Below are positions 30,513 to 39,023 of a stretch of 51,366 bases of DNA, in pieces. How positions within the stretch are numbered: position 1 is the first letter of the stretch; the number at the start of each line of letters is the position of its first letter. The notes below the pieces were generated by a model. It was not told the DNA's origin. It was given only the letters and a program-made list of their open reading frames with translations, and did no database searches. The stretch lies in NCBI GenBank assembly GCA_017481495.1, contig JAFUPC010000062.1, forward strand, positions 1 through 51,366, in the 5' to 3' direction. Source of the stretch: Clostridia bacterium (lineage in GTDB: Bacteria > Bacillota > Clostridia > Oscillospirales > CAG-272). Both the position numbers and the translations under genes were made by a program.

Positions 30513-30815
30513 ATGATTTACAAGAATGCGCGCGGAATACTGCCGGATGCCCTCATTGAGGAGATCCAGAAATACGTGGACGGCGCATCCATCTATATTC
30601 CCGCGAAAAACGAAGAAAAGACCGAATGGGGTCATCGCAACGGCACACGGAAGCGATACGAAACACGCAATGCGGAGATCCGCTCGCTGTTTGAATGCAA
30701 TGTGTCCGTTTCGGAAATTTCCGACCGCTATTTTCTGTCCTCCGATACCGTACGGAAGATCATCCGCGCGGAACAGGCGGATGAGAGAAAGGTCAGCGGC
30801 GGAAGCGGTTCGTAA
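30513..30815 (+). CDS. CD3324 family protein (small helix-turn-helix protein)
   Basis: A 100-aa protein matching the CD3324 family of Clostridia. Family text: MIYKNARGILPDALIEEIQK, GASIYIPAKNEE, then WGHRNGTRKRYETRNAEI, and a helix-turn-helix at ~65-92 (SVSEISDRYFLSSDTVRKII). It is presumably a small DNA-binding regulator; targets are unknown. ATG at 30513 follows AAAGGAG with nine bases of spacing, which rules out the TTG twelve codons earlier. It ends in a low-complexity SGGSGS. A hairpin (GGGTTTTG/CAAAACCC, 30843-30870) follows without a clear T-run. Confidence 0.85.
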   Translation: MIYKNARGILPDALIEEIQKYVDGASIYIPAKNEEKTEWGHRNGTRKRYETRNAEIRSLFECNVSVSEISDRYFLSSDTVRKIIRAEQADERKVSGGSGS

Positions 30816-31023
30816 AGAGAAATCTATGAAAATGAGAGGACGGGGTTTTGGTACATCTGTGTCAAAACCCGATAGGTGTACTGTGTGAAACGTTATCTGT
30901 GGACAACGGAGGTCGTCTGCTGACCGGGAGGTTTGCAGAAACGATCGGCTGAATCCGTAAATACGCACGCCTCCCGATCAGCATCCCGGTTTGAAAACAA
31001 AACGATGCGATCCGGAGGACAAC

Positions 31024-31440
31024 ATGACAAGAGAAAACAAAAAACGGCAATACGACAAAGGCTATTATAAAAATCATCCGTGCAACGAGGTGTTCACCTG
31101 CAAAAACTGCGGGCGCGAATGCGTTCCCGGCGGTGCGGGAAGTGACCACCGCAACCACTGCCCGAACTGCCTGTATTCGCTCCATGTGGATACGGAGCCG
31201 GGCGACCGTGCATCCGACTGCGGCGGCATGATGGAACCCATCGGGGTCTGGGTGCGGCGCGGCGGCGAGTGGGCGATCATCCATCGGTGCAGACGGTGCG
31301 GAAAGCTCGACTCCAACCGGGTCGCGGCGGATGACAATCCCACAAAACTGATGTCCATTGCCCTGCGCCCGCTCTGCGAGCCGCCGTTTCCGATCGAGAG
31401 GATCGAAGAACTGACGGATCTGATGGGCGGAACGAAGTGA
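31024..31440 (+). CDS. RNHCP domain protein
   Basis: A 138-aa zinc-ribbon-type protein of the RNHCP family, named for the motif seen here as DHRNHCPNCLYSLHVD. Cysteine pairs are FTCKNCGREC (~25-34), CPNC (~45-48) and the late RCRRCGKLDSNR, enough for two zinc sites. The family's function is not established; nucleic-acid binding is a reasonable guess. ATG at 31024 has GGAGG five bases upstream. A terminator follows, so it is separate from the DeoR gene. Confidence 0.87.
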   Translation: MTRENKKRQYDKGYYKNHPCNEVFTCKNCGRECVPGGAGSDHRNHCPNCLYSLHVDTEPGDRASDCGGMMEPIGVWVRRGGEWAIIHRCRRCGKLDSNRVAADDNPTKLMSIALRPLCEPPFPIERIEELTDLMGGTK

Positions 31441-31465
31441 ATCAATTGTCAAAAAATCATACCAT

Positions 31466-31503
31466 GGGAAGATGCCTAGACGGTGTCTTCCTGCTTTTTT
31501 TTG
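31466..31503 (+). terminator. Terminator after the RNHCP gene
   Basis: GGAAGATGCC pairs (with wobble) with GGTGTCTTCC around loop TAGAC, then TGCTTTTTTTT. Confidence 0.8.
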
Positions 31504-31567
31504 CGCGGATTTCCACATTTCCGTGTGGACTTTACATGGATTTTACCTATATATGACACATATTCTG

Positions 31568-31637
31568 TTGAAAAATTTGGATTTCTGTGGTAAAATGAGC
31601 GCAATCAGTCTTGACAAACCACAGAATATATGATAAT
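31568..31637 (+). promoter_or_regulatory. Promoter region of the deoR-family gene
   Basis: TTGAAA (31568-31573), 17 bp, TAAAAT (31591-31596). A second TTGACA (31611-31616) with GATAAT (31632-31637) at a short 15-bp spacing is less ideal. Confidence 0.6.
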
Positions 31638-31668
31638 CTTATAAGGAACAACAGGAGAAACACAGAAA

Positions 31669-32433
31669 ATGCTTGCACAGGAACGACAGAATCGGATATT
31701 GGAAATCCTGCGGGAGAAAGATGCGGTATCGACGGCGGCACTGACGGAGCTGTTCGGGGTCTCGGTGGAGACCGTGCGGCGCGACCTTCTGGATATGGAG
31801 CGCGAAAACCGGCTCCGGCGCGTTCACGGCGGGGCAGTGCGCGTGGAATCGGAGATGAAGGGATTCACCCATTTGTCCCAGCGCAGTCAGGAAAACACGG
31901 AAAAGAAAACGGCGCTCGCCCACACGGCGGTCTCCTTTGTCACGGAGGGGGATTTCATCGGCATTGATTCGGGTTCCACGGCGGTGTATTTCGCACACGC
32001 GCTCCGCGAGCGCTTCACCCGTCTGACGGCGGTGACGCATTCTTTGGATGTTTTTGAACTTCTGCGCGGACACGCGGATTTTACGGTGATTTTGTGCGGC
32101 GGGCACTTCATGGCGGAGGAAAATGCGTTTTACGGCCCTCTGACCGTCGAGACCTACGACCGTCTGCATTTGCAGAAAGCGTTCATTTTCCCGACTGGCA
32201 TCTCGCTGGAATCCGGCATCTGCGATTATCAGCAGGAATTTTATCCCGTACAGAAGAAAATGGCGGCGATCGCCGATCACATTTTCATTCTTGCCGATTC
32301 CACGAAATTTGAAAAGAAAGCACTGCTCAAGCTCGACGAAATGCGGACGGATTACACCTACATCACCGACAGCGGACTGGATGCGGGGACGATGAAAAAA
32401 TATCAGGAGCGGGATCTGCGGGTGGTTTTCTGA
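31669..32433 (+). CDS. DeoR-family transcriptional regulator
   Basis: A 254-aa regulator of sugar metabolism. A DeoR winged helix-turn-helix at ~1-57 (ERQNRILEILREKDAVSTAA, then VETVRRDLLDMERENRLRR, VHGGA) is followed by the sugar-phosphate-binding DeoRC domain with GDFIGIDSGSTAVYFA and ILADSTKFEKKALLKL. Such proteins usually repress an adjacent sugar kinase or PTS operon, but none follows here: the next gene encodes a lipoprotein. It may act on distant targets or on the nearby glycan genes (inference). Confidence 0.93.
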   Translation: MLAQERQNRILEILREKDAVSTAALTELFGVSVETVRRDLLDMERENRLRRVHGGAVRVESEMKGFTHLSQRSQENTEKKTALAHTAVSFVTEGDFIGIDSGSTAVYFAHALRERFTRLTAVTHSLDVFELLRGHADFTVILCGGHFMAEENAFYGPLTVETYDRLHLQKAFIFPTGISLESGICDYQQEFYPVQKKMAAIADHIFILADSTKFEKKALLKLDEMRTDYTYITDSGLDAGTMKKYQERDLRVVF

Positions 32434-32591
32434 AAAAATCCGGAATTATTTTCCCTTTTTATGGAACAAAATCGGGTTTTCTCCGTCTAATTATGGTAAG
32501 AGATGTCCGCGCCGCCCGGATGACACGGTGCGGACGGTATTTCACACGGAATCCGGCATCATGATGCCAATCCCCAAAGGAGAACCACAAC

Positions 32592-34580
32592 ATGAAGATC
32601 CGCACAGTATCCCATCTCACACGACACCTGTCCCTTGTGCTGGCGCTCGCCATGCTGCTCTGTGCCTGCAGGGGCACGGAAACCGTGTCTTCCACGGACA
32701 GCGCATCCGATACGGGTACCGCGTCCGATACGGACACAGGTACAATGTCCGCCACCGACACAACGTCCGACGCGGAATTTACATCCGCCGCGGAAACAAC
32801 GCCCCCCGCGGACACTGCTCATGACAAAAACGGGGAAATTCCGGAAGATACCCATGAGAGTACGACGGAAACGACCGCCCCGACCGTAACGGAGACCGAT
32901 CCCGCCGATACGCAGGATCCCGTGACGGAAATCCCGCCGTTGACGGACACTCCGTCGGTGGAGACCTCTGTGACCGACGATGCGACCAAAGCAAAAATCG
33001 ACGGCTATCTTGCCGCGATTACGGAAAACTTCTCTGTTTCCGAGCAATATATGCTTGAGAAAAACGAGGAGACCTTTGCCGCGCTGACCGCGCTCGGGCG
33101 GGATGCGCTGCCGTATCTGACGGAATTGGCGGAGGCTGACGGGGAGGACATGGACTTGACTGCGTGTATACGCCGTGCCGCCGCGCGCCATGCCGCGTAC
33201 CGGATCGCGCCGGAACTGTACGAGGGCACCGCGCTGTCGCCGGACGGAAAATATTGCTTCCGCGCATCCCCCGTGACCTTTTATGAAAATTATATGCGGG
33301 ACGAGCGAACCGTCTACGACGTTCTTTCGGTCGAGGATGCCGCGACCGGGGAAACGGTTCTTTCCGCCGCCGCGGACTGCACCGGATATACGCTGAAATG
33401 GTCGGCGGATGACCGGTATCTTGCGGTTCTGCCGGAATCGGAGGACGGTGGAACGGTTCTCGTGTTTGACGTGACGGAAAAGGATGTCACCGAGCTTCCG
33501 CGCACGGAATTTCTGAACATCATCCACCGGGAGACCGGCGGAACGCACGAACTGTATTCGTGCAGTCTCTACTCCTTTGCGTGGCTCACGACGTCGCAGA
33601 TTCAAGTGGAAGCCGAGGTGCGTGTCGGTGTGTCGTATTACAACCAAAGCGCACTTGGCTGGTATGTCTATGATCTCGGAACGGGTACGATGACAAAGTG
33701 GGGCTATACCTTGCCGGAAACGAAAACCGCGGAGAAGCCGCTGTCCGAGGCGGAGGTCAAGCGCATTTTTGAGGAAAACTTTGCTGTCCTTTCGGATACG
33801 GTGGAGGATGAAGAAAATTATTATTTCGGGGAAGCGGAGCTGATCGCCGCACAGCCGGAAGCATTTGCGGCAATCGTCGCGCTGGGCGATGCGGCACTGC
33901 CGTATCTGACCCCCATCGCACAGTCCCCCGCATCGTTTGCGACCATCACGCGCGGATTGCTTGCGAAGATACTGATCTATGCGATCGCGCCCGAAACATA
34001 CGACTGCTTCTTCCCGTCACCGGACGGAACATATACCCTGCGCCTGCGTGTCGGTTCGTTCTGCTGGTCGACCTATCGCGCCATATACGCGGTTCGATAC
34101 GATCAGGCATCTGTTCTGTCGGCGGAGACTGGAGAGGTCATTATGACGGCGAACGACTATTATACGAATCCCGAGGTCTCCTGGTCGCCGGATGCCCGGT
34201 ACTGTGCGGTGACAAATGTTGATCCGGTGATGTTTGCGATCACGGACGTGTATGCGCTTGAAACCGGGGAAGTGATCCGAATGCCGTATGAGGAAATTGA
34301 AAAGCAGATCATCGCGGAGCAGGTGCCGGAGTACGCGGATACGACGACGTTCTACCGCTTCTGCACGGTCGTGGAGGAATGGATTTCCTCGGACGGTGTG
34401 TCCATTGATACTGTGAAAATGCAGCTGTCCGGTATGGTCGCCGTGGCACCGGTCGACGGATTTTTCCAGGAAGCCTACGGGTATTATCTCTACGACCTTG
34501 TGAACCGAACGGTGCTGGAAATGCAGTACACGCCGTACATTTATGAGGCACAGACATCCGCAGCTGCCGCCGGAGAATGA
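32592..34580 (+). CDS. Lipoprotein with internally duplicated WD/propeller-like domain
   Basis: A 662-aa secreted lipoprotein. The signal peptide (~1-25) ends in the lipobox LLCAC, so Cys ~25 would be lipidated. A ~100-residue Thr/Asp/Ser-rich linker follows. The rest is two homologous halves, about 150-375 and 385-640: each opens with a helical AFAAIVALG.AALPYL-like segment, then IAPE.Y, SPDGTYTLR-like text, a VLS.E..TGE strand and a WSPDARYCAV-like repeat. I do not recognise a named family; a sensor or binding role at the cell surface is possible. It is followed by a strong terminator. Confidence 0.75.
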   Translation: MKIRTVSHLTRHLSLVLALAMLLCACRGTETVSSTDSASDTGTASDTDTGTMSATDTTSDAEFTSAAETTPPADTAHDKNGEIPEDTHESTTETTAPTVTETDPADTQDPVTEIPPLTDTPSVETSVTDDATKAKIDGYLAAITENFSVSEQYMLEKNEETFAALTALGRDALPYLTELAEADGEDMDLTACIRRAAARHAAYRIAPELYEGTALSPDGKYCFRASPVTFYENYMRDERTVYDVLSVEDAATGETVLSAAADCTGYTLKWSADDRYLAVLPESEDGGTVLVFDVTEKDVTELPRTEFLNIIHRETGGTHELYSCSLYSFAWLTTSQIQVEAEVRVGVSYYNQSALGWYVYDLGTGTMTKWGYTLPETKTAEKPLSEAEVKRIFEENFAVLSDTVEDEENYYFGEAELIAAQPEAFAAIVALGDAALPYLTPIAQSPASFATITRGLLAKILIYAIAPETYDCFFPSPDGTYTLRLRVGSFCWSTYRAIYAVRYDQASVLSAETGEVIMTANDYYTNPEVSWSPDARYCAVTNVDPVMFAITDVYALETGEVIRMPYEEIEKQIIAEQVPEYADTTTFYRFCTVVEEWISSDGVSIDTVKMQLSGMVAVAPVDGFFQEAYGYYLYDLVNRTVLEMQYTPYIYEAQTSAAAAGE

Positions 34581-34608
34581 CGTCCCGGTAAATATACCGT
34601 AAAACAGG

Positions 34609-34654
34609 AACCCCCTTTCCGCCGGGATGACCGGAAAACGGAAAGGGGGTTTTG
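34609..34654. terminator. Bidirectional terminator between the lipoprotein and veg-like genes
   Basis: AACCCCCTTTCCG (34609-34621) pairs with CGGAAAGGGGGTT (34639-34651). T-rich sequence lies on both sides for the two convergent genes. Confidence 0.85.
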
Positions 34655-34667
34655 AATTCGGTTTCGT

Positions 34668-34988
34668 TTATGAGATCTGTGCCTGTTTCTGCGCGCGGCG
34701 GCGAGCCAATGCACGGCGGAGCATCTCCAACTCTGCGATGCGGATATGTCCGGTCATGATGTCGGCATACTGGAGCGTGTAGCACTGCGGTGCGGCTTCG
34801 TCCACAGCGGGCGTGGATGCCCTCGGTGCGGTTTCCACACGGAAGATGTAGGGGTATACATCCTTGATGATGACCTCGGCATTCACAACCTCGATTTTTG
34901 GGTGCGTCAGCGAGACATCCATATGAAGCGGGACGTGATTGTCGTAGAAGAACTGTATTTTCTTTCTGAGGGTTTCCGTTGTTTCCAT
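34668..34988 (-). CDS. Veg-like protein
   Basis: A 106-aa protein resembling Veg of Bacillus (DUF1021), a small Sm-like barrel protein linked to biofilm formation. Similar text: a 'LRKKIQFFYDNHVPLHMDV' opening, a middle AEVIIKDVYPYIFRVE strand pair, and the family-typical SYADILT-like segment, here LQYADIMTGHI. A ~20-residue basic helix (LRRALARRRAQKQAQ) is added at the C-terminus. ATG at 34988 follows AGAGGT. A perfect -10 and near-perfect -35 lie upstream. Confidence 0.75.
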   Translation of the reverse strand: METTETLRKKIQFFYDNHVPLHMDVSLTHPKIEVVNAEVIIKDVYPYIFRVETAPRASTPAVDEAAPQCYTLQYADIMTGHIRIAELEMLRRALARRRAQKQAQIS

Positions 34989-35017
34989 TGCATACCTCTT
35001 TCTTTGGTTATACATAT

Positions 35018-35046
35018 ATTATACCACATTTCAAAGAATTTTTCAA
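35018..35046 (-). promoter_or_regulatory. Promoter of the veg-like gene
   Basis: Minus strand TTGAAA (35046-35041), a 17-bp spacer, TATAAT (35023-35018). Confidence 0.8.
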
Positions 35047-35094
35047 GAAAGAGAGCCGGAAAACAATTTGTGAATTTTTCTTTGCATTTGGAGA

Positions 35095-35240
35095 AGTGCC
35101 GAGCTTTGGCAAGGATATGGGCAGAACGGTTCGCACGACAAACTTTCCCCTTGGGGATTAAGGGGCGAAGAAGCGAAGCTTCTTCCGAAGATGCTTTGCA
35201 TCTTCTGGGGACCGTTGGGCAGGGACCCAACGGTGGATGA
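35095..35240 (+). repeat. Dispersed intergenic repeat with hairpin chain, copy R2
   Basis: Carries TTGGCAAGG, GGTTCGCACGA, TTTCCCCTTGGGGAT, TAAGGGGCGAA (same order as R1), then three perfect hairpins: GAAGAAGCGAAGCTTCTTC (35167-35185), GAAGATGCTTTGCATCTTC (35187-35205), and ACCGTTGGG/CCCAACGGT (35211-35234), and ACCGCGTAGCG as in R4. Confidence 0.75.
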
Positions 35241-35301
35241 GGTATATCACCGCGTAGCGTTGATCCGTACGGTGAAATTGTGACAATGGGGTCGTACACC
35301 C

Positions 35302-36861
35302 TTATGCCGCCATCTTCGCCTCATACGCCGGAACGAGCGCTGCGGTCTCCGCTTCCGTCTCCGTCTCCACGATCGCTTGTGTATCGGCAGGCGCTGTCAT
35401 TATCACGTTGATCTCGCGTTCTTCGCCGCCGCGGAATACGCGGAGGACGTGGGTGTCGCCGGCATACAGACCGGATGCAAAAGCATCAAATGCTTCCAGC
35501 GAATTGAGCGTGACCCCGTCGGAGGAAAGGATGATGTCGCCGCTTTTCAGACCGCAGACCTCCGCATCGGAGTCCGGTTCCACAAAGCGGATGAGTACGC
35601 CGCGCGGGACACGGTACAGCGCCGCTTCTTCCTCTGTGACCGCTTCACAGCGGATGCCGAGCGAAGCAGGAATCTTCGGTTCCGGTTCTGGCGGAATGGT
35701 GTCCGGGACAACGGTCTCCCCGGCATCTGTATCGGTGCCAAGCATATCGGAATCCGTTTCGGGGGCGTGTTCGGCGCGATGCGCTTCTATCCAGCCGGTC
35801 AGCGTTTCAATGACCACATCCATCGGAATGGAGAAGCCCATGCCCTCAAAGCCGTCGCCGGTGAACTTCATTGTATTGATACCGATGACCTCACCGCGCA
35901 CGTTGAACAGGGGGCCGCCGGAGTTTCCTGGATTGATGACGGCGGAGATCTGGATCATGTTCATATAGCCGAGAATGTTTTCTTCTTCGTCGGTGACGGG
36001 AACCTCACGGTTGAGACCCGAAACATTGCCCCATGTCACCGTTCCGGCAAATTCCATCGAGCCGGGTGTGCCGATGGCAACGACCTCATCGCCGATGACA
36101 AGCGCATCGGAAGAACCGACCGTGACTGCCGGTGCATCCGTTACATCGATTTTCAGAAGCGCGATGTCACGCTCCGGCGCGGAGCCGATCAGCTCTGCCA
36201 CGTATGCTGTGCCGTCCGAGAGAACCGCTTCGTATGCCGAGAATTTGCGGATGACGTGATAATTGGTGACAAAATAACCGTCGGAGGAAAGGAAGAATCC
36301 GGAACCGACCGCTTCGATCTCGGAATTTTTACAATGAACCGTGACGGTGGACTTTGTACACGCCGCCGCGATTTCATTGACGGTCATCGTGGAAAGGACA
36401 CTCGGCGCAAGCACGTTCTCCGCGGCATCCTCGCCTGTCGGGGATTCAATAAAAGAAAGATTGCCCGCGGTGTCTGTGACGGCGGTTTCGGCAATGTCGC
36501 CCAAAAACACATCGTCCGCGGCGGTGAGCGCTGTGTTCTGTCGGCCGTCGGTGTCGGAGCGCGTTCCGGTATCCGCCCCGGTCTCCTGCGGAAGTGACCA
36601 ATCGCCGTTCGGCTGGGTCTGTGTGGTCTTGTCACCGACCGCATTTGCGGCGCCGCGGACAAGTGCCGCCGTCATGACGACCATCAGCGATGCAAAACAG
36701 AGAAGCAGGACGAACACGGTCGTCAGACAGAATGCCCGCATTCCATGCGCGGCGTTTTTCTTTCGCTTGCGCTGAAGAGATTTTTGGTATTCGTCATAAT
36801 TCCAGCGGTACTGGAATCCTCCCCAGCTGCTCTCGCGCCGGTTGTCACCGTTTGGCTTCAT
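35302..36861 (-). CDS. HtrA/DegP-type trypsin-like serine protease with PDZ domain
   Basis: A 519-aa membrane-anchored protease for envelope protein quality control. A short cytoplasmic N-terminus with basic KRKRKK-like text is followed by one membrane helix (~44-66), a linker of ~90 residues and the protease domain. Catalytic triad: His202 in VTNYHVIRKF, Asp232 in ERDIALLKID, Ser314 in NPGNSGGPLFN. A PDZ domain follows (~410-490; GVLIRFVEPDSDAEVCGL, SGDIILSSDG). The linker and tail are low in complexity. It appears monocistronic; a 410-bp gap precedes it. Confidence 0.94.
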   Translation of the reverse strand: MKPNGDNRRESSWGGFQYRWNYDEYQKSLQRKRKKNAAHGMRAFCLTTVFVLLLCFASLMVVMTAALVRGAANAVGDKTTQTQPNGDWSLPQETGADTGTRSDTDGRQNTALTAADDVFLGDIAETAVTDTAGNLSFIESPTGEDAAENVLAPSVLSTMTVNEIAAACTKSTVTVHCKNSEIEAVGSGFFLSSDGYFVTNYHVIRKFSAYEAVLSDGTAYVAELIGSAPERDIALLKIDVTDAPAVTVGSSDALVIGDEVVAIGTPGSMEFAGTVTWGNVSGLNREVPVTDEEENILGYMNMIQISAVINPGNSGGPLFNVRGEVIGINTMKFTGDGFEGMGFSIPMDVVIETLTGWIEAHRAEHAPETDSDMLGTDTDAGETVVPDTIPPEPEPKIPASLGIRCEAVTEEEAALYRVPRGVLIRFVEPDSDAEVCGLKSGDIILSSDGVTLNSLEAFDAFASGLYAGDTHVLRVFRGGEEREINVIMTAPADTQAIVETETEAETAALVPAYEAKMAA

Positions 36862-37094
36862 ATGCGGGTACTCCTTTCCCGGAACGTGTTGTGTTCCTGC
36901 TGTTTTTCGTTGTTCTGTATAATATGATACCAGATTTTTTTTAACAAATCGTAAATACCGTGTTGTGCTTTTATGAAGTTCGGGTAAATTTTGTATAAAT
37001 AAGATTCCGAATGGCGGTGGGATGGAATGTTGTCAACGGAAGAAAGACATCTTCCATTTTGTCCATAATACGGTGTAACAATTAAACTTTACTT

Positions 37095-37165
37095 TGGCAA
37101 GGATGTAAGCGAAAAGGTTCACACGCAAAACCTTCCCTTCTGGGGACACGCGAAGCGGTGATAAT
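37095..37165 (+). repeat. Diverged dispersed repeat, copy R3
   Basis: TTTGGCAAGGATGTAAGC, AAAGGTTCACACG, AAAACCTTCCC and TGGGGAC follow the same order as R1 and R2, with more mismatches, ending in GCGAAGCGGTGATA. The surrounding gap 36862-37275 holds the HtrA upstream region and no other feature I can support. Confidence 0.55.
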
Positions 37166-37275
37166 TCCTACTTGTTAAGACGACAATCCTCCCGCCGCTT
37201 CTTCCTCGAAATTCCAAAAATCACCCTCCCACCGCGCAAAAGACTTTACACGTAAGGGAGGGCAAGGATCATTCG

Positions 37276-38343
37276 TCAGACTTCTTTCGCAAATGCGTCC
37301 CCAGGAATCGTAAACGATTCCCACGGAATGTCGACCGGCTTCTTTTCGGTCAGAATTTCGTCGATGTGGAGAAGCAGGGGGAATTCTCCTGCGTCAAGTG
37401 TTCCCGCCGCCGCACGGCGTTTGACTGCGCGCGCGACACGTTCCGCGACAACGAGGGATTCGAGCGTCACGCCGTTCAGCTCTGCTTTGGCTTCGTCGAT
37501 GGTGTAGCCCCGGCCGAGCAGGATACCGACCAGCCGGGTTCTGCCGCCGTAGACGGTGACGTACAGGTCGCCTGCGCCGACACAGAGATTGTCAAGCGTA
37601 CCCGCGCCCTGCATGGAGAGAAGCTTCGCCATTTCGCGCACGCTCTGTCCGAAGACCGCCGCCTGCGAGTTGAAATGGAGTTCCGAATCCACACCGAATG
37701 CACGCTGGTTCAGACCGATGGTCAGGGCAATGCCGAGCGCGTAGCCGTTTTTGAGGGCAACGGCGGATTCGATGCCGACCACGTCCGTGGACAGGCTGAT
37801 GTGATAATAGTCTGTCTTCATCATGGCTTTCAGCCGGCGCAGAATTTCCATATCGTGACCGCAGAACGTCACCTCGGTCTGGTCGTGTGCGACAAGCTCA
37901 TAGCTGGTACACGGGCCGCCGATGGCGTTTAAGGACAGATGCCGCCCGCGCGCCGCAAGGCGCTTTTCCCAGACCTCGGGATAGCAGAGCAGTTTCCCGT
38001 CGTCGGTGTCAAGAAGTCCTTTTGTGACGGTCAGAACGGGAATGTATTCCGGAATTTCCGGCAGAATGACGTCGGAAAACCAGTCCACGCCGAACGACGA
38101 AACGCCGCCGATGATAAGGTCGGCGTTTTCAATCGCCTGTTTCCGGTCTTCAATCTGATAATATTCCACACCCGCGGGGAAATCCTTTGTAAACTTGGGG
38201 TGACGGTTGGTGCTTTGGCACGTTTTAATGATGTCGCGGTCCAGCGGTGTTCCGACGAGACGGACGGTGTTGCCGTTCTCCCGCGCCGGAAACGCAAGTG
38301 CCGAACCCATCATGCCCGCGCCGATGATGGTGATGATAGGCAT
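37276..38343 (-). CDS. Glycerol-3-phosphate dehydrogenase-like protein
   Basis: A 355-aa Rossmann dehydrogenase related to GpsA, which makes sn-glycerol 3-phosphate from dihydroxyacetone phosphate for lipid synthesis. Nucleotide-binding loop IIGAGMMGSALAFP at 6-19, TVTKGLL (~105), NAIGGPCTSYELVAH, and the active-site helix VGIESAVALKNGYALGIAL with the catalytic Lys. VGAGDLYVTVYGGRTR stands where classical GpsA has a 'S-RN' signature, so the substrate pocket diverges. It ends a minus-strand set after the two-component genes. It may be the cell's GpsA or a paralogue with a changed substrate. Confidence 0.78.
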   Translation of the reverse strand: MPIITIIGAGMMGSALAFPARENGNTVRLVGTPLDRDIIKTCQSTNRHPKFTKDFPAGVEYYQIEDRKQAIENADLIIGGVSSFGVDWFSDVILPEIPEYIPVLTVTKGLLDTDDGKLLCYPEVWEKRLAARGRHLSLNAIGGPCTSYELVAHDQTEVTFCGHDMEILRRLKAMMKTDYYHISLSTDVVGIESAVALKNGYALGIALTIGLNQRAFGVDSELHFNSQAAVFGQSVREMAKLLSMQGAGTLDNLCVGAGDLYVTVYGGRTRLVGILLGRGYTIDEAKAELNGVTLESLVVAERVARAVKRRAAAGTLDAGEFPLLLHIDEILTEKKPVDIPWESFTIPGDAFAKEV

Positions 38344-38355
38344 AACTGTTTCCTT

Positions 38356-39009
38356 TTATACTCTTTGGGAATCGGAATAAATAAAATACCGTTTGTTGTA
38401 GGCACAGAGAATTTTCTCCGTGCCGCTGTCGGTGTCAGCGACAGCATTGTCGCTGACGATATAAAACGCATCACCGGGCGACGTTGTGGTTCTCAGCGAC
38501 TGCACCCCCATCGGGTATTCCTTGCTCCAGTCATAGCAGCGCTCCGGTATGCGCCACCGTCCACCGGGAAAGCAGAGATATGCGGCATCCCGGTATCGGG
38601 CGGTATGCCGTCCCGAAATGCGATGCGGCTCATAGATGCGTTCCTCATGAAAATGGGAAAAGGGTTCCTCTGTGACCGTGTATTCTCCGCGCAGAAGCCG
38701 CTCACGCGCCGCTTTCAGATTCTTTGACCGGAGAAGGTAACGCCGCAGGATATACAGAAAATACAAGACGGTGGGGAGAATGAGAATGACACCGAAAATG
38801 CCCCGGACAAAGCCGGAGAGCACAACGGCGAAAGCAAGCGGATACAGAAGCATTCCGGCTGCTTCGGAAAATTCCAGGTCAAGAACGTCTTTTCTGCGGT
38901 CAAGACAGGCAAGAATGTCTGCTTCGATGTTCTGCTGCGTCAACGCTTCTTTTCGGGCGGCGCGGCGGACGGGGATTCCGGCGGGAGACGGGATGGTGTG
39001 TTCCTGCAT
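38356..39009 (-). CDS. Two-pass membrane protein of unknown function
   Basis: A 217-aa protein I do not recognise. A charged N-terminal ~45 residues (ALTQQNIEADILACLDRRKD) is followed by two hydrophobic helices (~51-68 and ~70-90) and then a basic stretch (RRYLLRSKNLKAARERLLRG). The remaining ~110 residues form a soluble beta-rich domain with several Tyr and His (HFHEERIYEPHRISGRH, DAFYIVSDNAV). It lies between the histidine kinase (14 bp) and the GpsA-like gene (12 bp), so it is almost surely in their operon; a membrane accessory of the kinase is possible. Confidence 0.7.
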   Translation of the reverse strand: MQEHTIPSPAGIPVRRAARKEALTQQNIEADILACLDRRKDVLDLEFSEAAGMLLYPLAFAVVLSGFVRGIFGVILILPTVLYFLYILRRYLLRSKNLKAARERLLRGEYTVTEEPFSHFHEERIYEPHRISGRHTARYRDAAYLCFPGGRWRIPERCYDWSKEYPMGVQSLRTTTSPGDAFYIVSDNAVADTDSGTEKILCAYNKRYFIYSDSQRV

Positions 39010-39023
39010 AGGTATGTCCTTAT

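Noticed and set aside
30264..30968. 234-codon open frame on the minus strand
   Set aside because: Antisense to the CD3324-type gene and its leader region; the plus-strand gene has family similarity and a good ribosome-binding site.
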